From Cedecea neteri NBRC 105707 = ATCC 33855 (GTDB lineage Bacteria > Pseudomonadota > Gammaproteobacteria > Enterobacterales > Enterobacteriaceae): a stretch of DNA of 64,000 nt. A model generated the notes under the pieces. The model was not told the DNA's origin and ran no database searches. It worked only from the letters and a program-made list of their open reading frames with translations. The DNA is taken from contig NZ_BCTL01000004.1 in NCBI RefSeq assembly GCF_001571265.1, positions 62,001 through 126,000 of the forward strand, written 5' to 3'. Numbering within the stretch: the first letter of the stretch is position 1; each line of letters starts with the position of its first letter. Positions 53,686 through 62,125 of the stretch are shown one piece after another. Both the position numbers and the translations under genes were made by a program.

Positions 53686-54465
53686 TTACTGGCGCAGTCC
53701 TACCTGAGGAACCGGGTGTTCCGGATGCCGGAATACCCGTAGGTCCGCCTGATACCAGCGCTGCAAGGTTTGCTCTTCCAGCACTTCATCGGGCGTCCCG
53801 TCCGCGACCAGTCTGCCTTTATGCAGCAGCACGATACGATCGGCCCACAGCGCGGCCAGATTTAAATCGTGCAGTACAACGCAAACTGACAGCGTCCCCA
53901 TTTGTGCCAGACGCCTCAACAGGCGCAGCACGTGCTGCTGGTGGTAGAGATCCAGCGCTGACGTTGGCTCATCCAGAAACAGCCAGCCGTGAGGCTGCCC
54001 GTCGCACCAGAGCTGTGCCAGCGCTCGGGCAAGCTGCACCCGCTGCTGCTCCCCGCCGGACAGGCGACAAAAATCTCTGCCGCTCAGGTCATCACAGCCG
54101 GTTAGGGCCATGACTTCCGCCACCACGCTGGCCGTTGACGCCTGCGGCCAGGGCGCCCGGCCCATAGCAATGACGTCTTCTACCGTCCAGCTAAACGCCA
54201 TGCTACTTTGCTGGCGCATCACCGCCCGTTTGCGGGAAAGCGCTTCGTTGGACCATTGATTCAAATCATGACCCGCCAGCGCAACGTGCCCGCTGTCAGG
54301 CTGTTGAAACCCGGTTAACAACCGCAACAGCGTGGATTTGCCCGCGCCGTTTGGGCCAATCAGCGCGACCACTTCGCCCGGCTTCAGGCTGACATTGACG
54401 TTATCAATCAGATAACGATGGCCTAGCTTCAGCGAAATATCGTGCGTGGACAAAATGTCATTCAT
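53686..54465 (-). CDS. hmuV: Haemin ABC transporter ATPase HmuV
   Basis: A 259-residue ATPase. Walker A is GPNGAGKST, the signature [17 protein letters not shown], Walker [13 protein letters not shown] and the switch [11 protein letters not shown]. The ATG at 54463-54465 overlaps the hmuU stop (ATGA). The frame upstream of it is out-of-frame hmuU. Last gene of the operon, tail to tail with selO with no spacer. Confidence 0.96.
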   Translation of the reverse strand: MNDILSTHDISLKLGHRYLIDNVNVSLKPGEVVALIGPNGAGKSTLLRLLTGFQQPDSGHVALAGHDLNQWSNEALSRKRAVMRQQSSMAFSWTVEDVIAMGRAPWPQASTASVVAEVMALTGCDDLSGRDFCRLSGGEQQRVQLARALAQLWCDGQPHGWLFLDEPTSALDLYHQQHVLRLLRRLAQMGTLSVCVVLHDLNLAALWADRIVLLHKGRLVADGTPDEVLEEQTLQRWYQADLRVFRHPEHPVPQVGLRQ

Positions 54466-55460
54466 CTCGCGCTCTCCTTGCTGCGGAAAATCATCGCCAG
54501 GAACCAGGGGCCGCCAATCAGGCTGGTCAGCAAGCCCACCGGCATTTCTGCGGGCGCGACAATCGTTCGCGCCAGCGTATCGGCTACCAGCAGCAGCATA
54601 GCGCCCGCCAGCATGGAGCCGGGCACCAGCCAGCGATGATCTGACCCCAGCCACATGCGAACCAGATGCGGGACGACCAGGCCAACGAAGCCGATAACGC
54701 CGCTGATCGCCACCGAGGCGGCAACCAATAATGCGCTGAGGATCAGCAAATGGCGCTGGGTTGTTTTGACATCCACGCCCAGGTAATGCGCCTCTTCATC
54801 GCCGAGCTGGAGCAGGTTCAGGCGCTTTGAAAGCAGCCAGATACCCAGACTTGCGGGAAGAATAAGCGAAGCGGTGGCGAGCAACGTTGACCATTGTGCC
54901 TGGCCCAGGCTCCCCATCCCCCACAGAGAAAGCTGACGCAGTTGAGCGTCGTTGCTTATCCACGACAGCACGCCAACCGCCGCGCCACACAGCGCATTGA
55001 TGGCGATGCCTACCAGCAGCAGGCGAGACAAACTGTTGGCGCCCTTGCGGCTAAGCAGGAAAATCGCCAGCGTCACCGCAAGGCTGCCGATAAACGCCGC
55101 CAGCATAGGGACGTAAAGTGCCAAAACCGCCGGCAAAGCCAGCGGCATGACAATAGACAGACCCACCGCCAGCGCGGCCCCGCTGCTGATCCCAAGCAAA
55201 CCAGGGTCGGCAAGCGGATTACGGAACAGTCCCTGCATCACGCAGCCCGACAGCGCCAAAGCGCCGCCGATCAGCGCCGCCAGCAGCACGCGGGGCAGGC
55301 GGATGTTGAGCCAGATGTCGCGCAACGTGGTGTCGTGCGCCTGCCACAATACGGCCACCGACAGCCGCATTGCGCCGAGATTAGCGGCAATAAGCGCCAT
55401 TGCCAGCAAAACCAGCCCCATTAAACACAGGGCATGGTGAGGCAAAGGTCGGCGTATCAC
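54462..55460 (-). CDS. hmuU: Haemin ABC transporter permease HmuU
   Basis: A 332-residue FecCD-family inner-membrane permease with about ten helices. [46 protein letters not shown] (in pieces) and [31 protein letters not shown] are hallmark blocks. It overlaps hmuT and hmuV by ATGA at both ends, so the three are translationally coupled. Confidence 0.96.
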   Translation of the reverse strand: MIRRPLPHHALCLMGLVLLAMALIAANLGAMRLSVAVLWQAHDTTLRDIWLNIRLPRVLLAALIGGALALSGCVMQGLFRNPLADPGLLGISSGAALAVGLSIVMPLALPAVLALYVPMLAAFIGSLAVTLAIFLLSRKGANSLSRLLLVGIAINALCGAAVGVLSWISNDAQLRQLSLWGMGSLGQAQWSTLLATASLILPASLGIWLLSKRLNLLQLGDEEAHYLGVDVKTTQRHLLILSALLVAASVAISGVIGFVGLVVPHLVRMWLGSDHRWLVPGSMLAGAMLLLVADTLARTIVAPAEMPVGLLTSLIGGPWFLAMIFRSKESAR

Positions 55461-56272
55461 GGCAGTTGCTCCGCTTTTTTGCGCAGGGCGAGGATCGTCT
55501 GCGGGGTATCAATCCCAAAGCCGAGCAGCGCCATATCATCGACGACCATCAGCTGTTTATTTTTCCCTGCTGGCGTCTGAGCAAGTCCTGGTAATGCCCA
55601 GACGTTGTCTTCCCCGCCGAGAGTTTTCACCCCGTCGGTGGTGACCAGAATCAGGTCAGGTTTGCTGGCGATCACGCCTTCCTGGGACAGCGGCTGGTAG
55701 CGCTTAAAGCCCTGCATGGCGTTGTCCAGGCCCGCAGCATGAATCGCCGCATCTGCGGCGGTTTCCTGCCCGGCTGCCATAGCTGTCATGCCGCCGTGGC
55801 TCATAATGAACAGCACTTTTTTGTCCAACGGTTTGGCGGGGATCGCTGCCAGCTGGTCGTGAAGCTCTTTACGCAGCTTGTCGCCTGCCGCCGTTTTACC
55901 CAGCGCGTTAGCCACGGCTGCCACTTTGGCGTCAATGCTGTCCAGGCTATTTTCGGCCGGGACGGTAACAACCTTCACCTTGCTGGACTCAACCTGTTTC
56001 AATGCCATTGAGGGCTGAGCCTGCGCGCTGACGAGTACCAGCGTCGGGCGCATAGCCAGAATACCTTCGGCGTTAAGCTGGCGCAGGTAGCCGACATCCG
56101 GCAGCTTTTTCACGGCATCGGGATGAAGGCTCGTGCTATCACGAGCCACCACATCCTGACCCGCACCCAGAGCCCAGGCAATCTCGGTGACGTCGCCACC
56201 GATGGTTACCACGCGCTCGGCCGCACCTGCCATTAACGGCAGGGCGAGGATGGCGAGCAGCAGGCGTTTCAT
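55457..56272 (-). CDS. hmuT: Periplasmic haemin-binding protein HmuT
   Basis: A 271-residue cluster A-2 binding protein. The signal peptide is [17 protein letters not shown], then [48 protein letters not shown]-type opening with the haem-ligand Tyr in [11 protein letters not shown]. Middle and C-terminal lobes are conserved ([21 protein letters not shown]). It overlaps hmuS by 4 bp. Confidence 0.95.
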   Translation of the reverse strand: MKRLLLAILALPLMAGAAERVVTIGGDVTEIAWALGAGQDVVARDSTSLHPDAVKKLPDVGYLRQLNAEGILAMRPTLVLVSAQAQPSMALKQVESSKVKVVTVPAENSLDSIDAKVAAVANALGKTAAGDKLRKELHDQLAAIPAKPLDKKVLFIMSHGGMTAMAAGQETAADAAIHAAGLDNAMQGFKRYQPLSQEGVIASKPDLILVTTDGVKTLGGEDNVWALPGLAQTPAGKNKQLMVVDDMALLGFGIDTPQTILALRKKAEQLP

Positions 56273-57300
56273 GCCGCTAACCCTTTGCCGATCAGCGCTT
56301 CAATCTGCGTGCGCCACTGGTCTTGCTCCGGCTGGCCTTCGGTGCGCTGGCCGTACAGCTGTGCGATTTGCGTGCCGTCGGCGGCAAACAGCTCGAGGCT
56401 GGTAACGTGGCCGTCGGCGGTCGGTTTGCGGGTCACCCAGCTCTCGGCAATGGTGTCACCCATCAGGTGCAGGGTGAATTCCGGGTTGAATACGTTGACC
56501 CAGTTCTCCATCGGCACCACCTTGCGGATTTCACCGGTGAAGATCTGCACGCAGCCACGGTTGCCGACGAAAATCATTATCTCGTTACCGTCTTCTTTCG
56601 CCTGATTCAGCAGTTGGGACAGCGCTTCGTTGTCTACGCGACAGGCCAGATCGTCTTTCACCAGGCGGAAAGCCTGCTGACGCGTCAGCTGGTGGCGTTT
56701 CAGCAGCTGGAAGAACTGGTGCACGTCGGTCATCGCGCGCCATTCAGCATCCACTTTGTCGGCTTCGACGGTTGGGGTCATCACCGCTTCTTCCACGGCG
56801 TTAATATCCAGTGCCGGGTTGTCGGTATGGATAAAGCGGGTCAGCACCTGGCTCCAGGCTTCAACATCCGTGTTGTCGGTGGTGTAAACCTTCAGCAGTG
56901 CGTCACCCTGGTGATCGAAGAACTGGATGCTCTGGCGTTCACCGCGAGCCGTCTCTTCACGGACGTGGAACACGCTTGCCCACTGGTTCAGGAACAGACG
57001 CAGATCCAGCGCGCGTGGGTTCAGCACTAGCCCGGCGTGGCCGTTCAGGTGTTGGTTCTCAAAGCGACCCACCTGCTCGTGAACCGCATATTCGTTACGG
57101 CAGATGCACTTCGTTTCACCCACGGCTTCCAGCGCGGCGAAAATCTCTTTCACATCGCCGTTCAGGCGCCATGCGTCATGCCCGACACGGGCATGGGTCA
57201 GTTCCGCTTCGCTGATTTGCATCAGTTTGGCGATATCTCGGGCATATTTTTTCGGGTGTTCTTGCTTAAGCTGGATCCAGCTGTCGTAACGCTGACTCAT
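56269..57300 (-). CDS. hmuS: Haemin-degrading/handling protein HmuS
   Basis: A 343-residue cytoplasmic HemS/HmuS/ChuS-type protein built of two similar halves. The start [27 protein letters not shown] (ATG at 57298-57300, GGAG upstream) is preferred over ATGs in the hmuR trailer. Conserved segments include [19 protein letters not shown] and [15 protein letters not shown]. Proteins of this group bind haem and in some species cleave it. It lies 11 bp after hmuR. Confidence 0.95.
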   Translation of the reverse strand: MSQRYDSWIQLKQEHPKKYARDIAKLMQISEAELTHARVGHDAWRLNGDVKEIFAALEAVGETKCICRNEYAVHEQVGRFENQHLNGHAGLVLNPRALDLRLFLNQWASVFHVREETARGERQSIQFFDHQGDALLKVYTTDNTDVEAWSQVLTRFIHTDNPALDINAVEEAVMTPTVEADKVDAEWRAMTDVHQFFQLLKRHQLTRQQAFRLVKDDLACRVDNEALSQLLNQAKEDGNEIMIFVGNRGCVQIFTGEIRKVVPMENWVNVFNPEFTLHLMGDTIAESWVTRKPTADGHVTSLELFAADGTQIAQLYGQRTEGQPEQDQWRTQIEALIGKGLAA

Positions 57301-57311
57301 GAATAACTCCT

Positions 57312-59291
57312 TTACCATTGATAGCTCACGAAAATTTTACCGTTACGGCCATCCTGCGGGAGACCCTGCGGTGACCAGTACTCTTTATCGAAGGCGTTGC
57401 CAAACACCAGCGTGGTGGTTAAACCGCGCAGCTGCTGCTGCCCTTTATAGCTGACATAAAAATCGCTGACCGCGTAGCCCGGCTGCTGTGCATAGGAGCT
57501 GCTGATGTGGGTGGAACGCTCGGCGAAGGTGCCGACCCAGCCCACGGAGAAACCGCTGTGGGACACAGGGATATCCAGGGTGGTGGTGACGGTGTCCGGG
57601 TTCAGACTGGAAATGTACTCGCCGGTATCTTCATCTTTGCCGCGGGTGCGGTTATAGGCGGTATCCAGGCTGAACAGATCGGCGGTGTACTTCGCGGTCA
57701 CATCCCAGCCCCAAATTTTGGCTTTTGGCACGTTATAGGACATGGTGGTCGCTTTGGCGAAGTCCACGGTGGTGGAGATGTAATCTTTCGCTTTGGTGTC
57801 GAAGTAGCTGGCTTTGAACTCCAGGCCGTCGTTAGCCATCGCCAGATTGTCGAAGCGCAGACCGAAGCCGTATTCCTGCGTTTCGTTGGTTTCAGGGCGC
57901 AGATTCGGGTTTGGTACCCAGTAGTTGGTGTAGCGAGTGCCGATAGAGAAATGCTTGGAATCGTTGTACATCTCGCCCATGGTTGGCGCACGGAATGCCT
58001 GCGCATAAGAACCAAACAGCATCAGCCAGTCGGTTGGGGTGACGGAAACTGCCCCACGTGATGACCACTTATCGGCATCCACGTCTTTATAGCCCTGGCT
58101 GCTGCCGCTGTAGTTGTCGTAGCGTGTCCCGGCCAGAATTGAAATCGGCAGATCGCGCAGGGTGATTTCATCCTGCAGCCAGCCGGAGCCAAAGTTGATT
58201 TTCGCCTGTGGGAAACCGGTTGTCTGGCCACCCGGCGCCTGCTCCTGACGGTAATATTCGCTGCCGTAGGTCAGCAGGTTAGCCGCGAAGCTGTCGGTAA
58301 ACAGACGGCTGCGGTTTTCGAGCTTACCGCCTTTGGTTGTCTGTTTACGGAACTCGCTGCCTTGATTCGGCGTTTCGGCGTTAATGCGAACTTCGGACCA
58401 GTAGGCCGTTGCGGTGGCGTTCAGCCAGTCGTTGTCCTGCGGGCCAAGGTGATATTTCAGCTGCGCGTCGCGCTGAATGGTGGAACGGTTGGTCATCGGG
58501 TTGCTGGACGCTGAGGCATCCGGCGTCTGCGGGTTTTTCGGTTCCTGAGCACTATTATTGTAGTAACGCAGGGAGCCGGACAGCGACTGAGCGGAATCGA
58601 TATACCAGGTGCCTTTGGTCAGCAGGTTGCCGATATTTTCGTCATTAGGCGCAGTTTCGCCGTTGCTCTGGCGCAGATTACCGCGATCGCGGCTGGACCA
58701 GGCGACAACGCCGTCCAGGTTGTCGGTGCGGCCAAAGGCACTGGCGCCCATGCCGATGCTGTGGTCGCCGGTGCCGCCGGTGCCGAATACGCGGTAGCCG
58801 CTATTTTGACCTGCAAATAACAGATCTGCCGCATCGGCGGTTTCATAGGAGATTACGCCGCCCAGCGCGCCGCTGCCGTACAGCAGGGCTGCAGGACCAC
58901 GGACCACTTCAATACGTTTAATCAGCGCGGGATCGAGGAAAGTGCTGTTCAGGTGGCCGGTGTCGGTGCCCTGGCGAATGCCGTCCACCAGGGTGAGCAC
59001 GCCGCGACGGTCGTAGCCACGCATGTTGATGTCCTGGCCGTTTGTACGTCCGGTGCCGTCGATGGTGATCCCCGGTACTTTGCGCAGCATGTCAGCGGCG
59101 GAGGTGGACGTCTGGCTCTCCGGCGAATTCGCATCGATAACGCTCACCATCATTGGGGCTTCGAAGGTGCTGCGTTGGTTACCGGTGGCAACCACCGTCA
59201 TTTGCTCGTCTTTAGCGAAAGCGGGCAGGGCGGTAAATACGGCTAAGGTCAGTACAGACAGACGAAAACCTGCGGTGTTGGTGCAAGGCAT
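57312..59291 (-). CDS. hmuR: TonB-dependent haem/haemoglobin receptor HmuR
   Basis: A 659-residue outer-membrane receptor. It has a signal peptide ending ALPAFA, a TonB box near DEQMTVVAT, a plug domain (DMLRKVPGITIDG...NMRGYDRRGVLTLVDGIRQG...VVRGPAALLYGSGALGGVI) and a barrel ending VSYQW with a terminal aromatic. The haem-receptor FRAP...NPNL box is present (FRAPTMGEMYNDSKHF then NPNLRPE) with the intervening His. GGAG 9 nt before the ATG at 59289-59291 supports that start. Confidence 0.96.
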   Translation of the reverse strand: MPCTNTAGFRLSVLTLAVFTALPAFAKDEQMTVVATGNQRSTFEAPMMVSVIDANSPESQTSTSAADMLRKVPGITIDGTGRTNGQDINMRGYDRRGVLTLVDGIRQGTDTGHLNSTFLDPALIKRIEVVRGPAALLYGSGALGGVISYETADAADLLFAGQNSGYRVFGTGGTGDHSIGMGASAFGRTDNLDGVVAWSSRDRGNLRQSNGETAPNDENIGNLLTKGTWYIDSAQSLSGSLRYYNNSAQEPKNPQTPDASASSNPMTNRSTIQRDAQLKYHLGPQDNDWLNATATAYWSEVRINAETPNQGSEFRKQTTKGGKLENRSRLFTDSFAANLLTYGSEYYRQEQAPGGQTTGFPQAKINFGSGWLQDEITLRDLPISILAGTRYDNYSGSSQGYKDVDADKWSSRGAVSVTPTDWLMLFGSYAQAFRAPTMGEMYNDSKHFSIGTRYTNYWVPNPNLRPETNETQEYGFGLRFDNLAMANDGLEFKASYFDTKAKDYISTTVDFAKATTMSYNVPKAKIWGWDVTAKYTADLFSLDTAYNRTRGKDEDTGEYISSLNPDTVTTTLDIPVSHSGFSVGWVGTFAERSTHISSSYAQQPGYAVSDFYVSYKGQQQLRGLTTTLVFGNAFDKEYWSPQGLPQDGRNGKIFVSYQW

Positions 59292-59394
59292 AGCGCAACT
59301 CTCCATAAGGAATAACGAAAGCGCTGGCTGCCTGGGGATGACCTGGGTGGCTGGCTAATTTCCCCTTTTTGATTTGGGGAACGGTTTGTTTAAT

Positions 59395-59559
59395 TTATTT
59401 GGTCAGGATCAGTTTCCCGGCCTGAGTCTGGCGTAACAGATATTGCTGCCCTTCATGGACGATAACAACGCGGCCATCGACACCGAGCAGCGTTTTGCTG
59501 TCAACCTGGCGAGGCTCTGTCGCAGGCTGCGGGCGGGCGGGGGTGAATGGTTTATCCAT
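59395..59559 (-). CDS. hemP: Hemin uptake protein HemP
   Basis: A small protein of about 54 residues ending [38 protein letters not shown], in the conserved HemP/YdiE form. ATG at 59557-59559 is chosen; the frame remains open for nine more codons. It heads the haem operon 103 bp before hmuR with a Fur box upstream. In K-12 the orthologue ydiE survives alone beside aroH. Confidence 0.9.
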   Translation of the reverse strand: MDKPFTPARPQPATEPRQVDSKTLLGVDGRVVIVHEGQQYLLRQTQAGKLILTK

Positions 59560-59593
59560 ACGCTTCACTCTGTTTACAAATGACAATCAGTGT

Positions 59594-59612
59594 AACAATG
59601 AGAATCATTATC
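59594..59612 (-). promoter_or_regulatory. Fur box upstream of hemP
   Basis: AACAATGAGAATCATTATC matches the 19-bp consensus GATAATGATAATCATTATC at 16 positions. It lies 35 bp before the hemP ATG, at promoter distance, implying iron-repressed expression of hemP-hmuRSTUV. Confidence 0.9.
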
Positions 59613-59711
59613 AGAAAAAGCCGAATCAGCAGCAAGCATTATTTGTAATAATTGTGTGAATCAGGGAATTTCTCTGCGGGGGCGTTGTCGTGAAGCGTAA
59701 CGCTATGATAT

Positions 59712-59738
59712 CCGGCGGGTTATAGGGTTCCCCGCCGG
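59712..59738 (-). terminator. Hairpin downstream of aroH
   Basis: CCGGCGGG (59712-59719) and CCCGCCGG (59731-59738), an 8-bp perfect stem 10 bp past the aroH stop, with no clear U-run. Confidence 0.5.
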
Positions 59739-59747
59739 CAGGTTGGA

Positions 59748-60794
59748 TCAGAAGCGTCTGTCGATGGCCTGGGCCAGCATGGCGACCAGGGTTTCCGTAT
59801 CTTCCCAGTTAAGGCAAGGATCGGTGATCGACTGGCCGTAGGTCAGCGGCTGGCCGGCGACGATTTGCTGCGTCCCTTCTTGCAGGAAGCTTTCCGCCAT
59901 GATCCCGGCAATCGCCCTGGAGCCGTTGCGAATTTGCGTGCAAACGTCTTCGCAGACGTCCAGCTGACGGCGGTGCTGTTTCTGGCAGTTGCCGTGGCTG
60001 AAATCAATCACCAGATGTTCAGGCAGATCGAATGCGCTTAGCGTATCGCAGGCGGCAGCAATGTCTTCCGCATGGTAATTCGGCTGCTTGCCGCCGCGCA
60101 TAATAATATGGCCATAAGGGTTGCCGCTGGTCTGGTAAATCGTCATCTGCCCTTGTTTATCCGGGGAGAGGAACATATGGCTGGCACGCGCGGCGCGAAT
60201 GGCGTCCACCGCAATGCGGGTATTGCCGTCCGTACCATTCTTAAAGCCGACAGGGCAGGAGAGAGCGGACGCCATCTCACGGTGGATCTGGCTTTCGGTC
60301 GTGCGCGCCCCAATCGCACCCCAGCTAATCAGGTCGGCGATATACTGCCCGGTCACCATATCCAGGAATTCTGTCGCGGTGGGCACGCCCAGCTCATTCA
60401 CCTGCAGCAGCAGGCGGCGAGCCTGTTCGATACCGTAATTAATGCGGTAGCTGCCGTTCAGATCGGGGTCGGAAATTAACCCTTTCCAGCCAACGACGGT
60501 GCGGGGTTTTTCGAAGTAGGTGCGCATCACGATCTCAAGGCGATCCTGATGTTTTTCACGCAGCGTTTTGAGGCGGCGAGCGTAGTCCATCGCGGCATCA
60601 AGATCGTGGATCGAGCAAGGGCCGACGATAACCAGCAGGCGCTTATCTTCCCCGGTAAGGATCTTTTCTATCCTGCGGCGGGCGGTGGTTACGTGCTGCG
60701 CAACGTCAGCGGAAACCGGGAAGCGATCGGTTAATTCAGCCGGTGTGACCAGGCTGTCGATGCGCGCGGTTCGCAATTCATCTGTTTTGTTCAT
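59748..60794 (-). CDS. aroH: DAHP synthase, tryptophan-sensitive
   Basis: First enzyme of aromatic amino-acid synthesis (PEP + erythrose-4-phosphate). The product is 348 residues and starts MNKTDELRTARIDSLVTPAEL, the AroH rather than AroF/AroG N-terminus. KPRTVVGWKGLISDPDLNGSYRINYG, GARTTESQIHREMASALSCPVGFKNGTDG and DFSHGNCQKQHRRQ are active-site blocks. A TrpR operator lies upstream. A hairpin follows. Confidence 0.96.
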   Translation of the reverse strand: MNKTDELRTARIDSLVTPAELTDRFPVSADVAQHVTTARRRIEKILTGEDKRLLVIVGPCSIHDLDAAMDYARRLKTLREKHQDRLEIVMRTYFEKPRTVVGWKGLISDPDLNGSYRINYGIEQARRLLLQVNELGVPTATEFLDMVTGQYIADLISWGAIGARTTESQIHREMASALSCPVGFKNGTDGNTRIAVDAIRAARASHMFLSPDKQGQMTIYQTSGNPYGHIIMRGGKQPNYHAEDIAAACDTLSAFDLPEHLVIDFSHGNCQKQHRRQLDVCEDVCTQIRNGSRAIAGIMAESFLQEGTQQIVAGQPLTYGQSITDPCLNWEDTETLVAMLAQAIDRRF

Positions 60795-60953
60795 TGGGTG
60801 TCTCAGAAATTTTGTCTTCTCTGCGGCAGATTTACCGGGAAGTGATGGGGATCACAATAAACCAAAGCTGACCGATTTCAACATCTGGCCAGCTTTGGCG
60901 AAAGGATTGCCCCACCGCAGTCTGTACACCCTAGCATACACGATTGGTCTTTT

Positions 60954-60971
60954 GTACTAGTTTCTTAGTAC
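60954..60971 (-). promoter_or_regulatory. TrpR operator of aroH
   Basis: Minus-strand GTACTAAGAAACTAGTAC is a near-perfect palindrome with the ACTAGTAC half of the trp operator. A TATGCT -10-like hexamer lies downstream. The operator overlaps the last codons and stop of ppsR, 160 bp upstream of the aroH ATG. Confidence 0.82.
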
Positions 60972-61798
60972 ATGCGACGATTCAGTCCCATAATGTCGAG
61001 AATTTTGGTCGCCATTTCTTCCACCGAATAGTTGGTACTGTTGAGGTAGCGAATCTGGTTTTTACGGAACAGCGCCTCGACTTCGGCGACCTCCAGACGG
61101 CACTGGCGCAGGGAAGCATAGCGGCTGTTTTCGCGTCTTTCCTCACGGATGGCGGCCAGGCGCTCAGGATTGATGGTCAGGCCAAACAGCTTGTGCTGCA
61201 GCGGTTTAAGCACCGCCGGGAGCTGAATGTTGTCCATGTCATCGGCAATAAAAGGGTAGTTCGCGGCACGAATGCCAAACTGCATCGCGAGGTACAGGCT
61301 GGTCGGGGTTTTTCCACAGCGTGATACGCCCAGTAAAATCACCTGCGCCTGATCGAGATTGCGCATCGAAATACCGTCATCGTGCGCCAATGTGTAGTCA
61401 ATGGCGGCAATACGTGCGTCATATTTCATCAGATTGCCGGGGTTAAGCCCGTGAGTTCGGTGGGCAACGGGCGTCGGATCCAGCTTCAGCTCCTGCTGTA
61501 GCGGGGCGACCAGCGTCTGCACGATGTCCTGACAGAAGCCTTCGCTCTGCATAATGATGTCGCGGATATTGGGCAGAACGATGGAATAAAACACCAGCGG
61601 ACGGACCCCGGTTTGCTGGTAAATAGCGTCAATCTGCTCTTTTACCGCTTTTGCGCGGCTTTCATTTTCAACAAACGGCAGCGTAATACTGTTGATAGAT
61701 ACCGGGAATTGTGACATGACCGCGTGACCAAGTACTTCAGCGGTAATGGCGGTGCCATCGGAAATACAAAATACCTGACGATCGACTAAATTATCCAT
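60965..61798 (-). CDS. ppsR: PEP synthetase regulatory protein (bifunctional kinase/pyrophosphorylase)
   Basis: A 277-residue DUF299-family enzyme that inactivates PEP synthase by ADP-dependent threonine phosphorylation and reactivates it by Pi-dependent dephosphorylation. The start is [25 protein letters not shown], with P-loop [19 protein letters not shown]. It is divergent from its target ppsA. Confidence 0.97.
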   Translation of the reverse strand: MDNLVDRQVFCISDGTAITAEVLGHAVMSQFPVSINSITLPFVENESRAKAVKEQIDAIYQQTGVRPLVFYSIVLPNIRDIIMQSEGFCQDIVQTLVAPLQQELKLDPTPVAHRTHGLNPGNLMKYDARIAAIDYTLAHDDGISMRNLDQAQVILLGVSRCGKTPTSLYLAMQFGIRAANYPFIADDMDNIQLPAVLKPLQHKLFGLTINPERLAAIREERRENSRYASLRQCRLEVAEVEALFRKNQIRYLNSTNYSVEEMATKILDIMGLNRRMY

Positions 61799-62125
61799 TT
61801 TTATTCCTGAGCGGGGAACCGGTTTCCCTAAAGCATAAAGTAAAACAAGGGATTCCGAGTAGCGCTAATCTTAATTTAAAAAGTGAAATAGCGTTTTTAA
61901 ATTTAATAAACCATCGTAAATATATTCAAATCAATACTATACCCATTATCATTGTGAGGATTATATGATAATCAATGGTTTATGAAATGAGCGGATCTAT
62001 CCGAAAATGTCATATTTTATTTTGCTTGAACGATTCACTGGTTTCATTCCCCCCTCAGAATATGCAAAGCTAAATACGAAGTCTGGTGTTTCTTGTACCC
62101 ATTCATTTAAAAAAGGATTGTTTCG
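61799..62125. promoter_or_regulatory. ppsR-ppsA divergent control region with Cra site
   Basis: An AT-rich gap of 327 bp with no gene seen. Plus-strand 62026-62039 reads on the reverse strand AGTGAATCGTTCAA, a full match to the Cra (FruR) consensus RSTGAAWCSNTHHW, about 87 bp before the ppsA ATG. Cra is a known activator of ppsA in E. coli. AAGGA precedes the ppsA start. Confidence 0.8.

Noticed and set aside
54466-54654. N-terminal extension of HmuV
   Set aside because: Out-of-frame hmuU sequence; the conserved MND start overlaps the hmuU stop.
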